Below, piece after piece: positions 26,677 through 36,192 of a stretch of DNA of 64,000 nucleotides (positions within the stretch are counted from its first letter, which is position 1; each line of letters begins with the position of its first letter). Where the stretch lies: assembly GCF_900112415.1 (NCBI RefSeq), contig NZ_FOLV01000006.1:62001-126000 (forward strand). The letters run 5' to 3'. Made by a program: the position numbers and the translations under genes. This DNA is from Bacillus sp. 491mf (GTDB lineage Bacteria > Bacillota > Bacilli > Bacillales > Bacillaceae_G). The notes under the pieces are model-generated. The model was not told the origin of the DNA, did not search any database, and saw only the letters and a program-made list of their open reading frames with translations.

Positions 26677-27456
26677 TTAAAAGACACCAGAAAATTGTAA
26701 AGTAAGAATTAAAATGCCAAGAGCCCATACATAATACGCAAACATTTTAAGAGAATGATGTTTTAAATATTGAATCATCCAGGTAACTGCAATATATCCA
26801 AAAAACGCTGCCGATAGCGTACCAACGATAAGTGACGTATTAGAAATTTCTTCAGCTTTCCCTTGGAAAACATCAAATGACTGTAAAATAATTGCTCCAA
26901 CAATTGCAGGTGTCGATAATAAAAAGGAGAAATAAGCTGCTGTTTCACGGTCTAACTTTCTCCATAACGCAGCAACAATCGTCATCCCCGACCTTGAAAT
27001 TGCAGGGAAAATCGCAACAGCTTGAAATGAACCGATAATAAATGCGTCTTTATATGTAATATCGTCCATCTTCTTCCGTCCGCTTTTTTGTTTCTCTGCC
27101 ATGTATAAGAATAAACCCGTCACTAAAAATTCCCATCCGACTGTAATACCCGTTTTTGAAATTTCTTCAAAGAAATCTTTAAACAATAAACCAATTACCA
27201 CTGCAGGAATTGTTCCGATCATTAATAAATACGTTAACTTTGAGAATGGATTTTTGATTAAATACAGAAATTCTTTTTTATAGTAAATAAAAACTGCTAT
27301 TAACGTCCCTATATGAAGCATCGTATCTAAAAAAAGACCTGCCTCATCTAAACCAAAAAGGTGTCTCCCTAAATACAAATGACCAGTACTGCTAATTGGC
27401 AAAAATTCCGTTAATCCTTGAATAATTCCTAAAATAAAGGCCTCTAACCAATTCAT
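26677..27456 (-). CDS. uppP: Undecaprenyl-diphosphatase (UppP/BacA family)
   Basis: This membrane enzyme dephosphorylates undecaprenyl diphosphate so the lipid carrier of cell-wall synthesis can be reused; extra copies raise bacitracin tolerance. The 259-residue protein has several membrane helices and both active-site motifs: GLTEFLPISSTGHLYLG near residue 15-30 and FPAISRSGMTIVAAL around residue 155-170. AAAGGAG precedes ATG 27456. It is monocistronic as far as I can see. Confidence 0.93.
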   Translation of the reverse strand: MNWLEAFILGIIQGLTEFLPISSTGHLYLGRHLFGLDEAGLFLDTMLHIGTLIAVFIYYKKEFLYLIKNPFSKLTYLLMIGTIPAVVIGLLFKDFFEEISKTGITVGWEFLVTGLFLYMAEKQKSGRKKMDDITYKDAFIIGSFQAVAIFPAISRSGMTIVAALWRKLDRETAAYFSFLLSTPAIVGAIILQSFDVFQGKAEEISNTSLIVGTLSAAFFGYIAVTWMIQYLKHHSLKMFAYYVWALGILILTLQFSGVF

Positions 27457-27609
27457 GATTGTCTCCTTTCAAGTTTGCTTGTACCAGTATATGTTTGTAT
27501 TTTTTTAGTTATGTGAAGTTATTCATTTTTAATAGATTCTCATATTGAATAAGTATGGCGTTTCTTGACAACTAAATCTTGCGAAAAACTAACATTGCGA
27601 ATAAATGCC

Positions 27610-27650
27610 AAATAAAATGGCCTCAGCAATATGCTGAGGCCATTTTATTT
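27610..27650 (-). terminator. Strong terminator of the GIY-YIG gene
   Basis: A perfect 19-bp stem (27610-27628 with 27632-27650) containing GGCCTCAGCA and T-rich flanks on both strands. Confidence 0.85.
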
Positions 27651-27659
27651 CAGTATTTT

Positions 27660-28034
27660 TTATTTAAAAAATACTTTATCTACATTATATTTCGCTTGTA
27701 GCTCATTAATAATATATGTTTCGTAAATTTCCCGTTCCATTGGATCTTCTACGATACATGCATCAATTCGATATACTTCATCTCTGTATGCTTTCACTGG
27801 TGAAACATTATCTTCAAAATGCTTTTTAATTCTTTGGCGTAATTTACGTGCTTTTCCAACAAACAGAAGCTCATCATTATTATTATAAAACATAAAAATG
27901 CCGCCTTTATCTCTTGGAATCAGGTGAAAATCAATAAATCCATTAATAGGAGTAATGATCGGTTCATCACCTTTAATTACTTGTTTGCGCTGTGTAATCG
28001 TAACGCCTGGTGCTGGTATTTCAATTTTAATCAT
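27660..28034 (-). CDS. GIY-YIG nuclease-domain protein
   Basis: A 124-residue protein whose core, GGIFMFYNNNDELLFVGKAR followed by KLRQRIKKHF, matches the GIY-YIG fold as found at the N terminus of UvrC. The second Tyr-Ile-Gly triad is altered to FVG, but the Arg after it (KARKLR) and a late acid are kept. It is short and standalone; repair or restriction of damaged DNA is a family-level inference. ATG 28034 follows AGGACGTGA. Confidence 0.75.
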   Translation of the reverse strand: MIKIEIPAPGVTITQRKQVIKGDEPIITPINGFIDFHLIPRDKGGIFMFYNNNDELLFVGKARKLRQRIKKHFEDNVSPVKAYRDEVYRIDACIVEDPMEREIYETYIINELQAKYNVDKVFFK

Positions 28035-28324
28035 ATGTAGTCACGTCCTCTTTTGTTATAAAAGAAAATAGTATCACAATTATGTAAAAAAAACCATTAT
28101 AATGTTATCCCATGTGTATATAATAGACATACAAAAACACCATCCTTTCCTATGATTCTACAGAAAGAATAGCGCATTTTTCATTTTAAGGGGGATTTTG
28201 TTTTATTAGCTAGATAATGATGTGGTACTACCCGATAAGATTTTTTGTAATAGGGCGTAATACATTTTTCCTAATGCTACTATTCAAAAGTTTACTTTCG
28301 AAAGTAAGAAAAAGCCCTAATTAG

Positions 28325-28774
28325 TTAGGACTCTTTTTGTATACCTTTAACAGGAATACTTAATTTGATTTTACGACTAGTTATATAAACTCCCATGAGT
28401 ATAAAAACTAACCCAATGATTAATCTCCAACTTATATTTTCATTTAAAAGAATATATCCCCAGAAAATAGCTGATACTGGCACTAAGTATGTAGATATGG
28501 AAGCGAAGTTTGGACTCCCTTTTTGAATTAAGTAAAAGTAAAGTAAATAGGCTATACCTGATCCAAATGTACCTATTCCAATTAATGCGCCTATATGATG
28601 CCATGATATTTTAGTTAAAATTTGAATTGGTTCTTCTAAAAATAGAACTATGATACCACTACATATGCTACCGACTAATAATGTACCTAAAGAAATTTGA
28701 AACATGGATATTTCTTTAAGATAACGCTTTGTTATATGAGTTGCTAAACCATAGCAAAAAGTTGCTATCAACAT
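28325..28774 (-). pseudogene. EamA-type transporter, N-terminal half missing
   Basis: The 149 residues match only the second half of a DMT/EamA permease (about five helices; IGTFGSGIAYLLYFYLIQKG and ISTYLVPVSAIFWGYILLNE are the canonical second EamA repeat). Complete members are about 300 residues. The 5' side joins, within about 100 bp, the high-G+C proA gene. No ribosome binding site precedes ATG 28774. A hairpin at 28309-28339 overlaps its stop codon. It reads as a gene truncated at the proBA border. Confidence 0.75.
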
Positions 28775-28873
28775 TGTTTGAGTTCTCTAGAAACCACTTT
28801 AATACTAAAAAAAGTGATAGAAACTAAAAGCGAAAATACAACAAGAGGAGCTTTGCAAATGGCCTTCTACTTC

Positions 28874-30121
28874 TTATTCCCGAATCTGCCCATTCCCACG
28901 AATCACATATTTTGTGGAAGTCAATGCAGGTAGTCCCATCGGTCCACGAGCGTGCAGCTTTTGCGTGCTGATACCAATTTCTGCGCCGAAGCCAAATTCA
29001 AAACCGTCAGTAAAGCGTGTCGAAGCATTATGATAGAGCGCTGCGGCATCGACGGATGTGAAAAATTTGCTGACATTTTCCTCGTTCTCTGTAATGATCG
29101 CTTCGGAATGCATGGAGCCATAAGTATTGATGTGGCGAATTGCTTCTTCAACAGAGGAAACGATTCTGACTGCCAACGTAAGAGATAAAAACTCTGTTTC
29201 CCAGTCTCCTTCTGAGGCGGGTATAAGAGAAGAATCAATTGCTAGTGCTTTCTTATCTCCGCGCAGTTCCACTCCTCTTCCCTTCAAAAAAGAAAACAGC
29301 TCGGCACCAAATCGCTGCGCCCAATTTTCATGAAGTATAATTGTTTCAATCGCATTACATACAGAAGGACGCTGTGTTTTAGCGTTTACGATCATATCGA
29401 ATGCCATCTGTTTTTCCGCTGTTTCATCAATGAACATGTGACAATTTCCCGCACCTGTTTCCAATACAGGAACAGACGCTTCTCTCACTACAGTATCAAT
29501 CAGTTGCTTGCCACCTCTTGGAATAAGAACATCCAAGTACTCGTTCAATGTAAACAGCTGCTTTGCGCTGTCTCGTGAATTATCTTCAATGAGCTGGACG
29601 CTTTCTGGAGGTAAGCTCGTTTGTTTGAGCGCACGATGAATGACAGCGACGATGGCTTTGTTGGAATAAGAAGCGGAAGAACTACCACGCAGGATCACTG
29701 CGTTACCTGTTTTCAAGCAAATTGTAGCCGCATCTACCGTCACGTTCGGCCGCGCCTCGTAAATCATTCCGACAACACCAAGCGGCACGCGCATTTCTTG
29801 AATAGACAATCCGTTCGGCCGTTCCCATGCAGCTACACATTCTCCGACAGGATCGCATAGATCAATCAGCTGCCGAATACCCTCTGTCATATCAATAATG
29901 CGCTGCTCATTCAGCATGAGGCGGTCAAGAAGAGAAGCGGACATTCCTTTCGCTTTCCCTTGTTCGATATCCCGTTTGTTCTCCTCCAAAATATAAGATG
30001 TCTCTACTATCAATTGCTCAGCGACAGCCGCCAGTGCCTTATTTTTTTCATCCGTCGATTTGGTCACAAGCTCTCCTGCAATCTGTTTCGCTTTTTGTCC
30101 CTTTGCTAACACTTCATTCAT
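28874..30121 (-). CDS. proA: Glutamate-5-semialdehyde dehydrogenase
   Basis: ProA reduces gamma-glutamyl phosphate to glutamate semialdehyde, the second step of proline synthesis. The 415-residue length is normal. Motifs include [30 protein letters not shown], and the catalytic Cys in [20 protein letters not shown] precedes ATG 30121. It is second in an operon with proB, 129 bp away. Two 60-base lines counted within it (29641-29760) have 63 G or C in 120, far above the neighbouring genes, as does much of proB. Confidence 0.95.
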   Translation of the reverse strand: MNEVLAKGQKAKQIAGELVTKSTDEKNKALAAVAEQLIVETSYILEENKRDIEQGKAKGMSASLLDRLMLNEQRIIDMTEGIRQLIDLCDPVGECVAAWERPNGLSIQEMRVPLGVVGMIYEARPNVTVDAATICLKTGNAVILRGSSSASYSNKAIVAVIHRALKQTSLPPESVQLIEDNSRDSAKQLFTLNEYLDVLIPRGGKQLIDTVVREASVPVLETGAGNCHMFIDETAEKQMAFDMIVNAKTQRPSVCNAIETIILHENWAQRFGAELFSFLKGRGVELRGDKKALAIDSSLIPASEGDWETEFLSLTLAVRIVSSVEEAIRHINTYGSMHSEAIITENEENVSKFFTSVDAAALYHNASTRFTDGFEFGFGAEIGISTQKLHARGPMGLPALTSTKYVIRGNGQIRE

Positions 30122-30250
30122 TTTCGTTTCCTCCTTTTAGAGATAAAAAGTATAAAATTTGAAACGTGTCCAACTCCGCCAACTAGACACTACCATCCAC
30201 GACTCTCCTGCATAGATTATTCTTCACTTGAACGATCCATCTCTCTATTC

Positions 30251-31354
30251 TTAAAATGAAATCCAATTATCCCTATGAATGACCTCGTAGCTATGCCTTT
30301 CACCTCGCGCTTGAATGTCGTGGCTCTGCATACCTTTTAGTTCTCGCAATTCCTCTGCACTATATCTGCACTGTCCTTTCCCTATTACGCGTCCCTCTTG
30401 TGTGATGACCTCCACTACTTCGCCGGCTTGAAAGATCCCAAGCACATCAGTAACACCGGCAGGCAGAAGACTTTTTCCACGCTGAATGATGGCAGTGGCT
30501 GCTCCGGCATCCACTTCAATTTGTCCGCTGACAAGCGAATGAAGCGCGATCCATTGTTTGTTCATCTTGATCACTTTTTGAGGCGCATTGCCGATATACG
30601 TTCCATCACCTTTCCCCTTCAACACATCTAAAAATTTCTCTTGTCCACGTCCGGTTCCGATGAATACACTCACACCGAGAGATAGTGCCGTCTTTGCTGC
30701 ATCGATTTTCGATTTCATGCCGCCGGTACCAAGTTTTGAACCAGCATCTCCAGCAAGAAAAGTGATTTCTTCCGTAACTTCAGGTAGAAAGTAATACTTT
30801 TTCGCATCCGGATTTTTCTGGGGGTTCTGGTCATACAAACCGTTCACATCCGTAAAAATCATAAGCATATCCGCCGAGACAAGCCCGCTTACTAAAGCTG
30901 ACAGCATGTCATTATCACCAAACGTCAGCTCCTCCAAAGAAATGGAATCGTTTTCGTTGATTATAGGAAGAGCGGAGCGGTTTAGTAGCTCCGATAAAGT
31001 GGCGTAGGCATTGCTGTATTGTTCTTTTCTGGAAAAATCGCTTCTTGTCAGCAGAAGCTGCGCGGTAACAATCTCATATTTGCGGAATTCCTCCGTATAC
31101 GCCTGCATCAAAAGACTTTGTCCGACAGCGGCGGCAGCCTGCTTCCCCTTAATTGTCACAGGTCGGCCGGGATACCCGAGAGCGGAAAAACCTGCGGCGA
31201 CGGCCCCAGATGTAATCAGCACGATTTCATGTCCTTCCTGCTTCAGCCTTGCCAATGCGGCGACGTGATCTGAAAGCTGTTCGCTAGAGATACCACCATG
31301 ATTTGCTGCCAAGGAACTGCTTCCAATTTTTACGACTATTCGTTGTTTTTTCAC
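30251..31354 (-). CDS. proB: Glutamate 5-kinase with PUA domain
   Basis: ProB phosphorylates glutamate, the committed and usually proline-inhibited first step. The 367-residue protein has the amino-acid-kinase domain ([37 protein letters not shown]) and a C-terminal PUA domain from about residue 275 ([20 protein letters not shown]). GTG 31354 follows AGGAGG. A T-box leader lies upstream, which implies control by uncharged tRNA-Pro. In this arrangement the genes are often anabolic or osmostress copies. Confidence 0.95.
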   Translation of the reverse strand: MKKQRIVVKIGSSSLAANHGGISSEQLSDHVAALARLKQEGHEIVLITSGAVAAGFSALGYPGRPVTIKGKQAAAAVGQSLLMQAYTEEFRKYEIVTAQLLLTRSDFSRKEQYSNAYATLSELLNRSALPIINENDSISLEELTFGDNDMLSALVSGLVSADMLMIFTDVNGLYDQNPQKNPDAKKYYFLPEVTEEITFLAGDAGSKLGTGGMKSKIDAAKTALSLGVSVFIGTGRGQEKFLDVLKGKGDGTYIGNAPQKVIKMNKQWIALHSLVSGQIEVDAGAATAIIQRGKSLLPAGVTDVLGIFQAGEVVEVITQEGRVIGKGQCRYSAEELRELKGMQSHDIQARGERHSYEVIHRDNWISF

Positions 31355-31502
31355 TTTTGTACCTCCTAGTCTAAAATAAAAATTTTTTGTGAATTGTGCT
31401 ACTTCTTTTTTTCAAATGGAGACAAACTATTCTTCTACCACGTGCACTTTGCAGCAAAGAACCCCTCACCAATGATGCCTATCTCGCAATAAAGAGCCAA
31501 AT

Positions 31503-31745
31503 AAAAAAGACCGCCCCGTCCTTAAAAAAAGGACGAAACGGTCATTGTTCCGCGGTACCACCTTCATTGATATAAATCTATATCCGCTTGTCGCCTGTAA
31601 CGCAGGCATACGCCTAAACTTTCGTCTAGGACTCAGGGATAGGTTCGATAATTTCTATACGAGGAATCTTTCAGCCTGCGAATTCCACTCTCTTACGTAA
31701 GAAGATATATGTACTAGTTCCCTTCAACGATTTTCACTTTAATTT
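31503..31745 (-). ncRNA. T-box riboswitch leader of proBA
   Basis: Read on the minus strand, the leader contains the T-box core GGTGGTACCGCGG (revcomp of 31550-31562), which pairs with the acceptor end of an uncharged tRNA. It is followed by a 13-bp terminator hairpin with GACCG and GGACG arms (31509-31521 with 31531-31543) and a T6 run. A long stem I precedes it. Two CCT triplets near the specifier region (about 31648-31655 on the plus strand, in the GAACCTATCCCTGAG stretch) would fit proline. The leader ends about 150 bp before proB. Confidence 0.85.
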
Positions 31746-32007
31746 TTATATAGTATGCAATATAACGCATTTTTATGTCAAGAGATATTTTAGAAAATAA
31801 GGAAGGTGACAAGTTTAATTCCGGTTAATAAGTAATTTCTATATATTTTTTGTATTGCAAAAAGTAACGTACTCTCTTAAAATGTTTTTTTATACTACTC
31901 TCGATATAGTTTATAATGTTTATTTCTTCTGTACGGGATATTATTTTTTCAGAATAATAATTTCAAGCCAATAAAATTTATAATAAAAGGAGCAAGAGCG
32001 AGTTATT

Positions 32008-32826
32008 ATGAACAAACAAATAGGATTCATCGGATGCGGAAATATGGGTATCGCTATGATAGGTGGAATGATTAACAAAAATATAGTTTCTTCAGATAAG
32101 ATAATTTGTTCAGATATAAGTGTCATTCATTTAAAAAATGCTAGTGAAAAATATGACATAACTACAACTACTGACAACAATGAAGTAGCTAACAATGCTG
32201 ATATTTTAATTTTATCAATCAAACCAGACCTATACTCATCAGTAATTAACCAAATAAAAGAGCAGATAAAAAACGATGTAATAGTCGTAACGATTGCTGC
32301 TGGAAAAAGTATTAAGAGTACTGAGAATGCTTTCGGCAAAAAGTTAAAAGTTGTTAGAGTAATGCCAAATACACCTGCTCTTGTCGGAGAAGGAATGTCT
32401 GCGTTATGTGCGAATGAAATGGTTACAGAAAAAGATCTAGAAGACATACTAAATATATTTAATAGTTTTGGCCAAACAGAGATCGTAAATGAAAAATTAA
32501 TGGATGTTGTAACATCTGTAAGTGGTTCTTCTCCAGCATATGTATATATGTTTATAGAAGCCATGGCAGATGCGGCTGTACTAGATGGTATGCCAAGAAC
32601 TCAAGCATATAAGTTCGCAGCTCAAGCTGTATTAGGTTCTGCAAAAATGGTACTTGAAACAGGAATACATCCAGGCACACTTAAAGATATGGTTTGTTCT
32701 CCAGGTGGAACGACAATAGAAGCTGTAGCAACATTAGAGGAAAAAGGCTTACGAACAGCTATCATTTCAGCTATGAAACGTTGTACACAAAAATCTGTTG
32801 AAATGTCCAGTTTAACTAATAAGTAA
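32008..32826 (+). CDS. proC: Pyrroline-5-carboxylate reductase
   Basis: ProC makes proline from pyrroline-5-carboxylate with NAD(P)H. The 272-residue protein begins IGFIGCGNMGIAMIGG (Rossmann site) and carries the family signature around MVCSPGGTTIEAVATLE plus MPNTPALVGEGM and SGSSPAYVYMFIEAMADA. AAAGGAGCAAGAGCG precedes ATG 32008. It is divergent from the T-box proBA operon but much richer in A+T than proBA, so the two may have different histories. Confidence 0.93.
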   Translation: MNKQIGFIGCGNMGIAMIGGMINKNIVSSDKIICSDISVIHLKNASEKYDITTTTDNNEVANNADILILSIKPDLYSSVINQIKEQIKNDVIVVTIAAGKSIKSTENAFGKKLKVVRVMPNTPALVGEGMSALCANEMVTEKDLEDILNIFNSFGQTEIVNEKLMDVVTSVSGSSPAYVYMFIEAMADAAVLDGMPRTQAYKFAAQAVLGSAKMVLETGIHPGTLKDMVCSPGGTTIEAVATLEEKGLRTAIISAMKRCTQKSVEMSSLTNK

Positions 32827-33471
32827 GAAACTACGTTTAGGGGTACCGTTACATCCATCACTTTAAATTTTGTAACTACTCAGTCATTCTATGAAAAAAG
32901 GCAGAAAAGCATTTTTTTAAATGGTCGAGAAGGACTGGCTATGTATAGGAGCGGTCAAGGCCTTTTCCTGTCACGCGCAAAGTTTTAAAACAAAGAAAAG
33001 CAGCAAGGTGTGGAGGCACTGAAAAAGTGATTGTTTCGAAAAAATAAGACATATTTTATCAGTATATTGAAAGTGAAAAGGAGTCCATCACCTGTATATA
33101 GTAGGTGATGGACTCCTTTTTCAGTGGCCTCCTAGGTGTAGGTCCGTTTTTATCCCGCATTAACAAACAGTAAGCCCCCAACTTCAAGATTGAGAGAAAA
33201 ACGAAGAAGATAGATGGGGGCAACTGCCCGTAAAAGCCCGATTGGTGAGAGCTTTCCATCAGTGAGAAAAGCGTCACTGATGAAAATTTCACTTTATCTT
33301 CATGGCAGCAATCTATATGCTGAAAAACGAAAATAACTTTCTCTAGGTAAGCGTATTTTCACTGGAATATTACCCCTTACCAAACTTCTAAATGAAATGT
33401 ATGGCTGAGTCGTTACAATTATTTTATTTTTTAGGCTGATGGGCATGTAGCGCTATCCCTATATGTATTCT
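32827..33471. repeat. 645-bp gap with a hairpin and a candidate dispersed repeat
   Basis: No gene is seen. At 32839-32861 a GGGTACCGTTACATCCATCA block resembles a repeat found twice near 41.7 and 42.6 kb. At 33076-33122 there is an 18-bp terminator-like stem. From about 33125 to 33300 the DNA has several short dyads, including the perfect 9-bp CATCAGTGA/TCACTGATG pair at 33257-33282 and a 7-bp GCCCCCA/TGGGGGC pair. The structure resembles the bcr-type intergenic repeats of the B. cereus group, but I cannot confirm that without a comparison. Confidence 0.4.
33076..33122. terminator. Strong hairpin in the proC-downstream gap
   Basis: A perfect 18-bp stem (33076-33093 with 33103-33120) with GGAGTCCATCACCT in the arm and a T run after it on the plus strand; an A run precedes it, so it may act both ways. 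Confidence 0.7.
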
Positions 33472-34599
33472 CTAATTCTTTAGTTGTTCAATTGCCCCTG
33501 CCACATCATAATAACTAAGATCCAGCTCAGTCGGTTCTCCAAGAGCAAGTTTCGCAAGTTCAGAACCTAGAAAAGGTCCTGCCGTTAACCCAGAAGCTCC
33601 AAGTCCATTGGCAACGAGTATGCCTTCAAAGTTAGGTAATTCACCAATTACCGGTAGAAATCCTGGTGTAAACGGTCTATATCCAACTCTCGTTTCCATC
33701 ATCGTGCTATTCGATAAACCAGGAGCAACAGATAGTGCTTTATCAAAAACTTCATGTAATCCACCGGCTGTTACTCTGTAATCAAATCCAGTGTCATTTT
33801 CATGCGTTGCGCCTACTACTACACGGCCACCTTCAAAAGCAAGAATATATTGGTCATTTGGCGGCATTACAACTGGCCAATTGTCTGTATTCACGTCTGG
33901 TACATGAAGATGAACAATTTGCGCTTTCTGGAATGTAACTAAGAAATTAACGCCAAGAGGTTGTAATAACTCATTTGCCCACGCACCCGCAGTTATAATT
34001 ACCTGGTCAGCTGTTAACGTTTCACCATTTACTTCAATACCAATAACTCGATTGTCTTCATGAACTAATGATGCATTTCCTTTCATATATACAGCACCAT
34101 GTTTCTTTGCTGCATTTACAAGAGCCTGACGAAGTGCTCTACCGTTCACACGCGCAGCACCGCTAATATATACAGCACTATATTCTACTGATAATGGTGG
34201 GAAAAGCTCTTTTGTTTCAGCTGGTGATAAACGTGTAATTTCCCCAATCTCCGGAGCATCATCACGTCGTTTATACGCTCGTTCCTCCATCTGATCTAAT
34301 TTTTTCTCTTCTGTATGGAGACTAATTGCACCTACACGTTTATAACCAGTATCTGTTTCACCATCTGCTTCTAATTGTTCAATTAAAGAAGCATAGTAAC
34401 GAGCTCCACCTTTCGCCATTTGATACCAAGCTTTGTTCCGGCGCTGTGATAGCCAAGGACAGACAATTCCTGCTGCTGCATCCGTTGCCTGCCCTAAATC
34501 TTGACGATCAACCAATGTAACACGAGCTCCTTCTTTTGCAAGATGATAGGCAGTAGATGTTCCGAGAATCCCAGCCCCAACTACAATATACGTTTTCAT
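33472..34599 (-). CDS. FAD-dependent amino-acid oxidase/dehydrogenase (DadA-like)
   Basis: A 375-residue flavoprotein of the D-amino-acid dehydrogenase/glycine oxidase group. The N-terminal Rossmann motif is VVGAGILGTSTAYHLAKEGA; the C-terminal part has TRVGYRPFTPGFLPVIG and NGLGASGLTAGP, the usual FAD-lid signature. It probably oxidises a D-amino acid or another secondary amine. The start at ATG 34599 follows AAAAGGTG; an in-frame ATG at 34623 lacks a site. It is separate from the proline genes despite being close. Confidence 0.85.
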   Translation of the reverse strand: MKTYIVVGAGILGTSTAYHLAKEGARVTLVDRQDLGQATDAAAGIVCPWLSQRRNKAWYQMAKGGARYYASLIEQLEADGETDTGYKRVGAISLHTEEKKLDQMEERAYKRRDDAPEIGEITRLSPAETKELFPPLSVEYSAVYISGAARVNGRALRQALVNAAKKHGAVYMKGNASLVHEDNRVIGIEVNGETLTADQVIITAGAWANELLQPLGVNFLVTFQKAQIVHLHVPDVNTDNWPVVMPPNDQYILAFEGGRVVVGATHENDTGFDYRVTAGGLHEVFDKALSVAPGLSNSTMMETRVGYRPFTPGFLPVIGELPNFEGILVANGLGASGLTAGPFLGSELAKLALGEPTELDLSYYDVAGAIEQLKN

Positions 34600-34770
34600 T
34601 AATAACACCTTTTCCTTTTTCATTCTTTTATACGTTTCAGAAATTTGATCTATAAATGATCAAACACACTTTTACCTTTAAGATAAATTTCTTTATTCAG
34701 TATACTGGAAGAGGAGTTTTTTTCAACTATAACGCTGCTTTTATTACGCAATAATCCGCGCTATAACAAA

Positions 34771-36066
34771 TTAAACACTTATATTTTTTGAAGTTAGTTC
34801 AAAGTTCTCCTTATTCATTGAACGCACATTTAATAGAAAGAATAACACGCCTCCTGCAATAGGCATGACATAAGAAGGAAGAATATTTAATAGAGCTCCT
34901 GATGAAATCATCGCTATAGGAAGCATGATTTTCGCGATACTAATGCCAATGCTTAGTACTCTACCTCTATATTCATCTGGAATCTCTTTTTGCATAAAAT
35001 AAGCGAGAGGGATATCAATTAGCGCTATGAACAACCCAAACAAGAACAAGACAGCAATGAAATAACAGGTAAAAACGATAGAGTTCAATTGTAAGCTTTT
35101 CAGCATAACTGGAACTCCTAATAAAATCATAAGAATCGATAAAGCAATGCTAATATATTTTAAAAGAATGGAATAGGAAATTCTTTCTGTAATTTTCTTT
35201 ACCAATAAAGCTCCTAGAATCATCCCCACTGGAAAAGCCCCTTGGATCATACCAAACTCTTTTGACCCTAGCTTTAGGACTGTATTAATCATATACGGTA
35301 ATGGAACAGTCACAGAAAAGCCGAGAAAAAAATTAATTAATATTAAGATCATAAACATGCTTTTAATACTCTTTCTTTCAAATAGAAAGTTAAATCCATC
35401 TTTTATATCTCTAATCAAATGAATTTTCTCAGCCGAATGATCTTTATCTGATTGGGAATTAAAAAGCTTAAAATGAATAAACATCATCGATAGTCCGGAA
35501 AGGATAAAAGAAATTCCATTTATGATAATAAAAGTTCTCATATCAAAGATTGCAAAAACAATTCCGCCTAACATAGGTCCCATAATTGAAGAGATTGAGT
35601 CGATTATTTTACCAATGGAATTAATATTCATCAACATTTTTTCAGATACAATGTTTGGCTTCGCAGCTTCTAAACCTATTCCAAAGAAAGTAGTAAACAC
35701 CGTCAAAAGGAAGGTAGTGACGTAAATGATGAGTAAATTCAATTCATATTTCATACATAATATATAAACCGAAACCAACAAGATTCCGCTAAGAAGATCC
35801 ATACAAACGACTAACGTCTTTTTATTGACCTTATCCACAATCACCCCAGCAAACGGATTGATGATAACCATCGGAATAATTCCTAATATAAGAGTAACTG
35901 CAAAGCTTAATGCCGAGCCCGTCTGCTTTAAAACGTATAATCCTAACGCAAAGTTATAAATAGCTGTACCAAATATCGATACAGTTTTTCCTGTAGAATA
36001 AAGAAATAGGTTTTTCATTTCTTTTTTGTTCTTTTCATTACTTACACTCATTTGTAGTGCTTCCAT
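34771..36066 (-). CDS. MFS exporter (macrolide-efflux-like)
   Basis: A 431-residue major facilitator with about 12 helices and a long central loop (SQSDKDHSAEKIHL). The N-terminal AGVIVDKVNKKTLVV corresponds to the motif-A loop and the family look (LGLYVLKQTGSALSFA) fits the MefA/Tet(V)-like drug exporters. AGGTGGAGGA precedes ATG 36066. It lies 117 bp after the MerR-methyltransferase gene on the same strand, but a terminator separates them, so co-regulation may be by read-through or by a separate promoter. Substrate unknown. Confidence 0.8.
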   Translation of the reverse strand: MEALQMSVSNEKNKKEMKNLFLYSTGKTVSIFGTAIYNFALGLYVLKQTGSALSFAVTLILGIIPMVIINPFAGVIVDKVNKKTLVVCMDLLSGILLVSVYILCMKYELNLLIIYVTTFLLTVFTTFFGIGLEAAKPNIVSEKMLMNINSIGKIIDSISSIMGPMLGGIVFAIFDMRTFIIINGISFILSGLSMMFIHFKLFNSQSDKDHSAEKIHLIRDIKDGFNFLFERKSIKSMFMILILINFFLGFSVTVPLPYMINTVLKLGSKEFGMIQGAFPVGMILGALLVKKITERISYSILLKYISIALSILMILLGVPVMLKSLQLNSIVFTCYFIAVLFLFGLFIALIDIPLAYFMQKEIPDEYRGRVLSIGISIAKIMLPIAMISSGALLNILPSYVMPIAGGVLFFLLNVRSMNKENFELTSKNISV

Positions 36067-36166
36067 TAATCCTCCACCTCACTTAACTTTTTATACAATA
36101 AGGTTAAGCTGCCGAGTGAACCCAATAGCAATAGGTATAATCCATAAATTTTTAAAGGAAAATGAA

Positions 36167-36192
36167 AAAAGATAGGGTTAACCCTATCTTTT
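36167..36192 (-). terminator. Palindromic terminator overlapping the MerR-methyltransferase stop
   Basis: A fully palindromic 26-bp sequence with GATAGGGTTAACCCTATC at its core contains the TAG stop of the upstream gene. On the minus strand it is followed by a T run. It could limit transcription into the MFS gene. Confidence 0.7.

Noticed and set aside
29330-31273. Many 60-85 codon plus-strand frames across proA and proB
   Set aside because: They lie opposite real high-G+C genes, where fewer chance stops occur; none has a start signal or a domain.
34599-34623. Earlier start for the FAD oxidase-like gene
   Set aside because: The in-frame ATG at 34623 has no ribosome binding site, while AAAAGGTG precedes ATG 34599 and the Rossmann motif follows at once.
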